This document shows positions 58,370-64,000 of a stretch of 64,000 nucleotides of DNA, in pieces. The stretch is from Eubacterium sp. (lineage in GTDB: Bacteria > Bacillota > Clostridia > Lachnospirales > Lachnospiraceae), in NCBI GenBank assembly GCA_024690665.1, contig JAILOU010000007.1, positions 18,595-82,594 on the forward strand, written 5' to 3'. The notes under the pieces are model-generated. The model saw only the letters and a program-made list of their open reading frames with translations. It was not told the origin of the DNA and made no database searches. Within the stretch, counting starts at the first letter, position 1; each line of letters begins with the position of its first letter. Position numbers and translations under genes: made by a program.

Positions 58370-59158
58370 TTAAAATACGTCTTTTTCCTCTGCATAAACC
58401 TTTGGAAGGATTGCTGCAAGATTCGTAAACTCCTTAATATTGTGAGCAAATAATCCCTTAGGAGCAATGTCCGGTACGCGGGCACCTTCCGGTAAAGCAC
58501 GCTCAACCTTACGATCCTCTGTCAGACGATATCCAATCCAGAATCTTGAACAGAACATGACGCCATCCTTATATGGATACCACTTATGCGTCATAGCAGC
58601 TGCCAGCGAACTAAGTCCGACTGCACATACCAAAGACTCACACTGATCGGTTCCGATAATGGAAGTGTCATATCCAAAGTCTGCCGGATTCATAAACTGC
58701 AGCATCAAAAATTCCGGTCCCGGTCCGACATCTTCCATAATATAATGTGTTACGCCCCAAGTCTTCTGGTTCATCGGTACGTTCGGGTCCACTACATAAT
58801 CTGCCTTATCAGCTCTTGCAAAATAATGATCTTCCGGATCCCAGATCTTATAACGAAGATCGGAACCAACAGAATGCCATGCAAACCACCAATCCAGCAT
58901 CTCACCTGTTACGCCCGGCATGTAGGTTTCATTTGCAACAAAACCAATGCCGTCATCCATAACACCATAACCGATATGCAGATAATCATCGTCCTTACCT
59001 GCCAGGAATAAATCCTTCTTTTCAATCGGTACGCAGGTTCCCTGTGACTGATTCTCTAAAAGAGCCAGTTTCTCCGGTGGAATCGGAGCCAGGTCCTGTT
59101 CAAAGTACTTGTAATAGGAAAGATTCTTCTCTTCTTGTGATACACCTACTTTTTTCAT
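58370..59158 (-). CDS. Phloretin/DAPG hydrolase family C-C hydrolase (PhlG-like)
   Basis: A 262-residue zinc hydrolase of the PhlG/phloretin hydrolase family, which breaks the C-C bond between an acyl group and a phloroglucinol ring. Motifs: GYGVMDDGIGFVANETYMPGVTGEMLDWWFAWHSVGSDLRYKIWDPEDHYFA (two His candidates as ligands), YIMEDVGPGPEFLMLQFMNPADFG (Glu), AAMTHKWYPYKDGVMFCSRFWIGYR (His). Eubacterium ramulus, also a Lachnospiraceae member, uses such an enzyme in flavonoid breakdown. Full length and single gene with its own terminator. Natural substrate here is inferred. Confidence 0.82.
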   Translation of the reverse strand: MKKVGVSQEEKNLSYYKYFEQDLAPIPPEKLALLENQSQGTCVPIEKKDLFLAGKDDDYLHIGYGVMDDGIGFVANETYMPGVTGEMLDWWFAWHSVGSDLRYKIWDPEDHYFARADKADYVVDPNVPMNQKTWGVTHYIMEDVGPGPEFLMLQFMNPADFGYDTSIIGTDQCESLVCAVGLSSLAAAMTHKWYPYKDGVMFCSRFWIGYRLTEDRKVERALPEGARVPDIAPKGLFAHNIKEFTNLAAILPKVYAEEKDVF

Positions 59159-59258
59159 TAAAATACCTCCTAGCCATCAATAACATTATTATAATATGTT
59201 TTTGCCCACTTTGCCATTTCCCAAATATGCCAATTTCTTTTGTGATTGATTACTATAT

Positions 59259-59636
59259 TTAATCAATCGTAGCAATCACTTCAATCTCCACAAGTGCATC
59301 CTTCGGAAGTCGTGCGACCTGCACGCAGGATCTTGCCGGATAATCCTTGGTAAAATAAGCGCCATAGATTTCATTTACCTTACCAAAATCGTTCATGTCC
59401 GCAATGTAAATCGTCGTCTTTACCACGTGGTTCATATCAGAACCCGCACCTTCTAAGATGTGCTTTATATTGTCGAGCGATTGCTTTGTCTGCGCCTCGA
59501 TTCCCTCCGGAAGCGTTCCATCCTGTGGATTTAATCCGAGCTGTCCGGATAAAAACAATAAGTTCCCTGTCTGTACGGCATGCACATATGGTCCAAGCGC
59601 TGCCGGTGCGCCTTCTACTTCAAATGTTTTTTTCAT
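59259..59636 (-). CDS. ridA: RidA family enamine/imine deaminase
   Basis: A 125-residue RidA/YjgF protein: GPYVHAVQTGNLLFLSGQLGLNPQDGTL, TKQSLDNIKHILEGAGSDMNHVVKTTIYIADMNDFGKVNEIYGAYF, YPARSCVQVARLPKDALVEIEVIATID with the conserved Arg and Glu. It detoxifies reactive enamines from pyridoxal enzymes. 4-bp overlap (ATGA) with the EamA gene upstream. Confidence 0.94.
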   Translation of the reverse strand: MKKTFEVEGAPAALGPYVHAVQTGNLLFLSGQLGLNPQDGTLPEGIEAQTKQSLDNIKHILEGAGSDMNHVVKTTIYIADMNDFGKVNEIYGAYFTKDYPARSCVQVARLPKDALVEIEVIATID

Positions 59637-60604
59637 GATTTTAGTTCCTCCTGACTTGCTTTTATCTTATCATATTTCTTCACGTGGTTGATAAAGAAGA
59701 TTCCCGCACTTACGAAGATGAGCGCGATAAGTGTCATAATGCCAAGTCCGCTGTCAGAGCCAAGTATCACAGCCGACAAGATCGTGCCAATCACCGGAAT
59801 CAAAAAGGAAAATGCACTGATTCTTGAAACATTATTGTACTTGATCAAGACGCTCCATACGGTATATGCCACCGACGAAATCAGTGCCATATAAATCAGC
59901 AAGATGACACCGCCTGCGGATGGTCTTGCCAGGTGTCCGCCACATAGTACGCCTACAATCATCATAACGAATCCACCAAAGGCAAATTGATACCCGCTTA
60001 GCATAATCGGATCTTCCTTGCCGGAAAATAATTTCACCAAAATCGAAGATGTCGCACTTGATACCGTAGAAATAATCATCAGCGTATCTCCGACAAGATG
60101 CAGCCCTGCTCCTGCCATCAGACCGCTTAAGTTCACGACAACAAGTCCCGCCACTGCAAGTACGCAGCCAAGCGCCTTAGACGCCGTCATCTTCTCATAG
60201 CGAAAGATCAGGCATGCTCCGATGATGACAAACAAGCCTGTGCAGCCCGAGATAATCGAACCGTTTACCGCGCTGGTTCTGGCCAGTCCCACGTAAAAGA
60301 AGATGTATTGTCCAATCGTCTGTGCCAGGGCGAGCGCCCCAATCTTCGGAAGCGATGCCTTCGTCGGGATTAACAACCTTTTGCTGATCAGGCTTCCAAA
60401 GATGACAGTCAATATCCCCGCCAAAAAGAAGCGAATGCCCGCAAATAAAATCTGCGATGCGCTGTCTCCTGCCCCGACTTCGAATATCTGATATCCTACC
60501 TTAATACAAGGAAACGCGCTTCCCCATAAGATAGTTGAAATCATCGCTCCGAGCACGACTACTTTTCTTTTTTGAAATAATTGCTTTTTTTGTTCTCTTT
60601 CCAT
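59633..60604 (-). CDS. EamA/DMT-family metabolite transporter
   Basis: A 323-residue ten-helix drug/metabolite transporter with two EamA repeats: VVLGAMISTILWGSAFPCIKVGYQIF ... LARTSAVNGSIISGCTGLFVIIGACLIFRYEKMTASKALGCVLAVAGLVVVN and MALISSVAYTVWSVLIKYNNVSRISAFSFLIPVIGTILSAVILGS. Amino acid or purine export is typical. The start codon at 60604 lies in one arm of the CATAACGC/GCGTTATG dyad (60602-60638). Confidence 0.9.
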   Translation of the reverse strand: MEREQKKQLFQKRKVVVLGAMISTILWGSAFPCIKVGYQIFEVGAGDSASQILFAGIRFFLAGILTVIFGSLISKRLLIPTKASLPKIGALALAQTIGQYIFFYVGLARTSAVNGSIISGCTGLFVIIGACLIFRYEKMTASKALGCVLAVAGLVVVNLSGLMAGAGLHLVGDTLMIISTVSSATSSILVKLFSGKEDPIMLSGYQFAFGGFVMMIVGVLCGGHLARPSAGGVILLIYMALISSVAYTVWSVLIKYNNVSRISAFSFLIPVIGTILSAVILGSDSGLGIMTLIALIFVSAGIFFINHVKKYDKIKASQEELKS

Positions 60605-60638
60605 AACGCTACAAGGTTACTCTTTTCTATGCGTTATG
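60602..60638 (-). promoter_or_regulatory. 8-bp dyad enclosing the EamA start codon
   Basis: CATAACGC (60602-60609) and GCGTTATG (60631-60638) with a 21-nt loop. It fills the gap between the ABC ATPase stop and the EamA ATG, so it may limit translation or mark the end of the ABC transcript. Confidence 0.4.
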
Positions 60639-61301
60639 TCAATTCAATAATCCGTCCTCTATTCGATATGTTGTATTGCAGCAATTTGCCACACTTTCAT
60701 CATGAGTTACAATGATGAGAGTCTTTCCTTCTTTATGTAACTGCATAAAAACATCCATAATTTCTTTTGACGTTTTTTTATCCAAAGCTCCCGTAGGTTC
60801 ATCGCACAATAAGATATCCGCATCATTTACTATGGCTCTTGCAATCGCTACTCGTTGTTTTTGTCCTCCGGATAGATTCGTTGGAGTTGTCTTCCATTTT
60901 TCCTCTATCCCTACTTTTTTTAATGCTTCCATGGCCCTATTTATCATTTCTTTGCGAGGTATCTTTTGATATCTCATCGGCAACATCACATTTTTAAGTA
61001 CACTCTCATCCATAAGCAAGGCAAAGTTTTGCATTACAAATCCAATATTTTTATTTCTAAGACGAGCTTTTTCTTTAATAGAATATTTTTGGATTGCCTT
61101 CCCCTCTAGCTCGTACTCACCTTCGGTTGCATCACATAATGTTCCGATAATGTGCAAAAGGGTCGTTTTTCCACTTCCACTGGTCCCCATAATTGATATA
61201 GAGTCCCCTTTATCTATATCCATAGAGACCCCTTTTAGGGCATGCACAATGTTATCTCCATTACCATAGCTTTTTTTCACATTTCTCAAACTAATTTGCA
61301 T
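60639..61301 (-). CDS. ABC transporter ATP-binding protein (MacB/LolD type)
   Basis: A 220-residue ATPase: ISIMGTSGSGKTTLLHIIGTL (Walker A), FVMQNFALL (Q-loop), LSGGQKQRVAIARAIV, ILLCDEPTGALDKKTSKEIMDVF, IIVTHD. The LDEAT-like ...CDATEGEYELEGK linker and overall length fit the MacB/BceA group. Overlaps the permease gene by 1 bp. Drives export of peptides or antibiotics by family. Confidence 0.93.
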   Translation of the reverse strand: MQISLRNVKKSYGNGDNIVHALKGVSMDIDKGDSISIMGTSGSGKTTLLHIIGTLCDATEGEYELEGKAIQKYSIKEKARLRNKNIGFVMQNFALLMDESVLKNVMLPMRYQKIPRKEMINRAMEALKKVGIEEKWKTTPTNLSGGQKQRVAIARAIVNDADILLCDEPTGALDKKTSKEIMDVFMQLHKEGKTLIIVTHDESVANCCNTTYRIEDGLLN

Positions 61302-62458
61302 TACCCTTTTTCTCCAATCGTTTCAACAATTTTCATGTGTTTCATATAATAGTTTGCGTACAAAGCAACCAATATCAATTCAGCAGATGCTATGCATATC
61401 AATAACAATGTTTCCATGTGTAATCCATAAAAAACTAAAGTAACGACCACTCCTGCTGTCAGCATGCATACAAATTGAAACAGGCTTCGAATAAGTAAAT
61501 CCCTTTCTGTTGCTCCGCAAAGTAGATGCACCGCATAATCATACGAGGATTCTTTTATTAAACTAATCATTCCACACACTATTCCTATGTACGAAAAAAA
61601 CAAAAGTATCCCCCCAATCGTACCATAAAGTACGAGATTTTGTAGCACATTCTCGCTTACATGATTTAGCTGTCTTGAGTAGCTTTGCAAATACATATCT
61701 AATAATTTATTTTCGCTATTATACAAAACAACTTCTTGCAATTCCTTAGCAGAATCCGCTTCAAATTGACAAGAAAACACGAAATCTATCATTTCATCAT
61801 TTTCCTCCATATCTAAATAAGCCGGTATTACAATCTTTTGATCCAAGCTTTGAGTTGATGCTCCTTGCGTCGGCTGTGCATATTTCGAATTCTTTGGAAA
61901 AAATGCAATAATCATATATTGTTCCCCATAATCATCTGTGATTACATCTCCCACACGATACTGCTTATGAAAATCACTTCCTGCAATCGCCGGTTTAATT
62001 GTATTTAACTGATTCTCATAACTCATTTTTTTCAGCGTGAATAGCTTATCTATATCTATATCTTCTTCTATCCCTTGCAGATTATATTGTTCCAAAAAAT
62101 CCTTTGTGACTGATATTCTTTCAACTGACTCTTCATTTAATGTTATTGAGTATTCATCATTAAATACCCGATAATTTGCTTCTCCTTCCAAAATACGTTT
62201 GACTAATTCTTGCAAATTATCTGTGTATTGTTCCTGTTCAAGTTCTGCATATCTTTCATCCTCTATATTATTTCTAAACACATAGATTTCTTTACCTTCC
62301 CGCATCTTATCTATATAATACCGATACTGCTGATAATCAAATATCACATGAAACATTGATGCGAGAAAAACAAATGATAATAAAACCTGAACAAGACGAA
62401 AGATAAACCCAACTAGATTCTTTCTAATCCCATCTATTCCAAATATAATATTTTTCAT
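61301..62458 (-). CDS. ABC permease, FtsX-like, component 1
   Basis: A 385-residue membrane protein with one N-terminal helix (LVGFIFRLVQVLLSFVFLASMFHVIF), an extracytoplasmic domain of ~210 residues and three C-terminal helices (NLVLYGTIGGILLFFSYIGIVCGMISLI; SLFQFVCMLTAGVVVTLVFYG; LLLICIASAELILVALYANYY), the 1+3 topology of MacB/FtsX. The external part has many Asp/Glu/Tyr and no recognised fold. Pairs with the next gene to form a heterodimer. Confidence 0.82.
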   Translation of the reverse strand: MKNIIFGIDGIRKNLVGFIFRLVQVLLSFVFLASMFHVIFDYQQYRYYIDKMREGKEIYVFRNNIEDERYAELEQEQYTDNLQELVKRILEGEANYRVFNDEYSITLNEESVERISVTKDFLEQYNLQGIEEDIDIDKLFTLKKMSYENQLNTIKPAIAGSDFHKQYRVGDVITDDYGEQYMIIAFFPKNSKYAQPTQGASTQSLDQKIVIPAYLDMEENDEMIDFVFSCQFEADSAKELQEVVLYNSENKLLDMYLQSYSRQLNHVSENVLQNLVLYGTIGGILLFFSYIGIVCGMISLIKESSYDYAVHLLCGATERDLLIRSLFQFVCMLTAGVVVTLVFYGLHMETLLLICIASAELILVALYANYYMKHMKIVETIGEKG

Positions 62459-62471
62459 TTCTATCCCGATT

Positions 62472-63524
62472 CTAATATCTTCTAATATCCATCTTTCCGC
62501 TGTTTCTTATCATAAAATAACGAATATTCAGTGTTATGATTCCTATCACAAATACAAACAACACACCACTCAACATATTGCCTAAACGAATACGATTATC
62601 AAAGATTCCTGCAAAAATTTGAAAGTACTCAATCTTTGAAAATGCTCTATAAATAATCAAATCAATTATGCAACCAACCATAGCCGCTATTGTGAACACA
62701 ATGCAAAATCGTTTCATCATTAATTTTAAATTACTAAAATCATGTGCTCCTACAAGCTTCCGAACGCTAAATTCATATATTGAGTTTCGAATCCAACTAT
62801 CCATGAATCCAACGCAGTTTACACATATAACAATCGCCACAATCAAAATCACAACTGCATAGACATCTCGTACTACAATTTCTTCCGTTGTCTTTACTCC
62901 CGACCATTCAACCGGTTGAACTGCTTTTACTTTATTGGCAACTGATTTTTCGACCTTTTTTAAATCAGTTGGCGTCTCAAAATCGCATAACATATACTCA
63001 TAATTACAATCTTTTCTAGTCACATCTGAATTCAGATTTATATAATACGCTGTATCTGACATACCATCTTTTTTTAAATCTTCAAAAGTGCCAATCACTC
63101 GATATTGTTGTCCATTTGACTGTATAAATCGTTCTCCATTCTCTTCAATGCAAATCTCCATTTCATCCTGATTCACAAGAGCCACCGGTTCGTTATCAGA
63201 TTTCATATCTTTTGTAAGATTAGCACCTATTTCCTTGAAGAATGAATTCGTAAAATTCGTTGCCTTTCCATCTGACCAATTATATAAAAATGTTATATGT
63301 AACATCTTTTGCGTATCCATTGTATTCAACAAGTCTCCAATTGACATCTTTTCATTATCGAAGTGTATACTAAAATAATATTCTGACAGATAATCTGCAT
63401 CCTTCTCCTCATGATAATAAGGATAGAATAAAGACGAAATGGATAAAATGAAAATGGCGACTCCCATCGCCATTATCCCAAAAAGTATTTTATTCTTTTT
63501 TAAAAGATTTACTTGTATGTCCAT
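62472..63524 (-). CDS. ABC permease, FtsX-like, component 2
   Basis: A 350-residue permease of 1+3 topology: N-terminal helix ILFGIMAMGVAIFILSISSLFY, external domain, then VYAVVILIVAIVICVNCVGFMDSWI, RFCIVFTIAAMVGCIIDLIIY and LSGVLFVFVIGIITLNIRYFM. SVRKLVGAHDFSNLKLMMKRF is the FtsX-type coupling helix. Start was placed at 63524 (MDIQVNL) because AAAGGG is 8 nt before this ATG; the ATG six bases earlier leaves 2 nt. With the previous gene and the ATPase it forms a three-gene efflux or resistance unit. Confidence 0.82.
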   Translation of the reverse strand: MDIQVNLLKKNKILFGIMAMGVAIFILSISSLFYPYYHEEKDADYLSEYYFSIHFDNEKMSIGDLLNTMDTQKMLHITFLYNWSDGKATNFTNSFFKEIGANLTKDMKSDNEPVALVNQDEMEICIEENGERFIQSNGQQYRVIGTFEDLKKDGMSDTAYYINLNSDVTRKDCNYEYMLCDFETPTDLKKVEKSVANKVKAVQPVEWSGVKTTEEIVVRDVYAVVILIVAIVICVNCVGFMDSWIRNSIYEFSVRKLVGAHDFSNLKLMMKRFCIVFTIAAMVGCIIDLIIYRAFSKIEYFQIFAGIFDNRIRLGNMLSGVLFVFVIGIITLNIRYFMIRNSGKMDIRRY

Positions 63525-63628
63525 CTCCATGTCCCTTTCATTCCTCCGTAAAATACTAATTATGATACGAAGCAATTGTAACAAACACGAATTTTTAATC
63601 AATGCGTTTTGTCGTTAACGGTCATATT

Positions 63629-64000
63629 TCATCCCGAACGGTCTGCATATTTCAAAATCACTTCCGTACAAAACCTTTGTTCTTTAATGTTCATCTTGTA
63701 TTTTCCATCATATTTTTTTATAATCTCTTTCATATTTCGAAGTCCAAACCCATGATTCCTATTGTCCTTTTTTGATGTGACAATTTCTCCATTAGAATCT
63801 GTAAGTAATTTCCCATCATATGAATTCTCCATACTCATAGACAAATAACACTTCCCTTGCTCTATATGAAATCGTATCTCGCCGTCCTTAGTTTTCTGAG
63901 ACGCCTCCGATGCATTTTTTATAAGATTTGCACAAAGTGTACACAAATCCCTTTCCTCTATTAACAAATTGTTATTCACATACCCCGAAACTTCTATATC
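63629..64000 (-). CDS. GHKL sensor histidine kinase, C-terminal part (5' end outside window)
   Basis: The frame is open to the right edge (DIEVSGYVNNNLLIEERDL...). The visible part is an AgrC/VirS-type HATPase_c domain: DLCTLCANLIKNASEASQK (N-box), GFGLRNMKEIIKKYDGKYKMNIKEQRFCTEVILKY (G-box). The sensing and dimerisation parts are missing. Since the ABC genes follow it 104 bp downstream in the same direction, it may control them. Confidence 0.85.
   Translation of the reverse strand, partial: DIEVSGYVNNNLLIEERDLCTLCANLIKNASEASQKTKDGEIRFHIEQGKCYLSMSMENSYDGKLLTDSNGEIVTSKKDNRNHGFGLRNMKEIIKKYDGKYKMNIKEQRFCTEVILKYADRSG

Noticed and set aside
56767-58506. Longer PepD start at 58506
   Set aside because: The extra 96 codons lack family similarity, cover the palindromic operator, the terminator of the neighbouring gene and part of that gene.

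Overview
The window reads as a chromosomal segment of a motile, strictly anaerobic Firmicute of the Lachnospiraceae (Roseburia/Eubacterium type). The evidence is the flagellin leader and core sequences, AAGGAGG ribosome binding sites, a FliW-CsrA pair, pyruvate:ferredoxin oxidoreductase, a glycyl-radical bacterial microcompartment and a phloretin-hydrolase-like gene. No rRNA, tRNA, CRISPR array or prophage was seen. The assignment comes from gene content, not a database search.

Region 1 (1-21 kb) is a flagellar late-gene island. A rightward operon (1.4-5.8 kb) encodes nonulosonic-acid synthase, a CMP-sugar synthetase fused to a HAD phosphatase, and two CgeB-like glycosyltransferases. It faces a leftward DUF115 motility accessory factor and two flagellin genes. 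Upstream of these lie the flaG-fliD-fliS-fliT-like operon and the flgM-flgN-flgK-flgK-flgL-fliW-csrA operon. Five sigma-28-type promoters with the same 16-bp spacing can be read, including one for the sugar operon, so flagellin and its probable glycosylation are co-expressed. The flagellin leaders carry AAGGAU-type CsrA sites, one in a hairpin loop as in Bacillus hag.

Region 2 (21-23 kb) holds exonuclease III and a membrane-anchored short-chain dehydrogenase. Region 3 (23-41.8 kb) is one leftward run of 20 genes encoding a glycyl-radical diol dehydratase microcompartment: a diffusion facilitator, PduU/EutS-like shell protein, EutP GTPase, B12-independent diol dehydratase and activase, PduB-, PduA-, EutN- and PduT-like shell proteins, PduP/PduQ/PduL/PduS enzymes, EutJ, a PocR-domain sensor kinase with an AraC-type response regulator, and an S-adenosylmethionine synthetase. 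Two members are unusual: a second aldehyde dehydrogenase whose catalytic cysteine is replaced, and a shell protein with a long Lys/Glu/Pro hexapeptide-repeat tail. The likely pathway is 1,2-propanediol to propanal, then propionyl-CoA/propionyl-phosphate plus propanol, with SAM made in the same transcript for the activase.

Region 4 (42-48.3 kb) has nifJ, a biotin synthase/biotin transporter operon behind a GTTAAC-type operator, and an AAA ATPase with a winged-helix-like C-terminus preceded by helically phased AGTAAA repeats. Region 5 (48.3-53.4 kb) is a lactococcin-972-like secreted peptide with its permease and ABC ATPase, an unknown membrane-anchored protein, and a drug-efflux MFS gene whose 3' end seems altered by a ~68-bp insertion. 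Region 6 (53.4-60.6 kb) holds a palindrome-controlled mini-ORF, fba, flavin reductase, a molybdate-binding protein, a membrane GIY-YIG protein, PepD, a phloretin-hydrolase homologue, RidA and an EamA transporter. Region 7 (60.6-64 kb) is an ABC efflux system with two permeases and the 3' part of a GHKL sensor kinase, cut by the window edge. The first gene (1-1226) is also cut.
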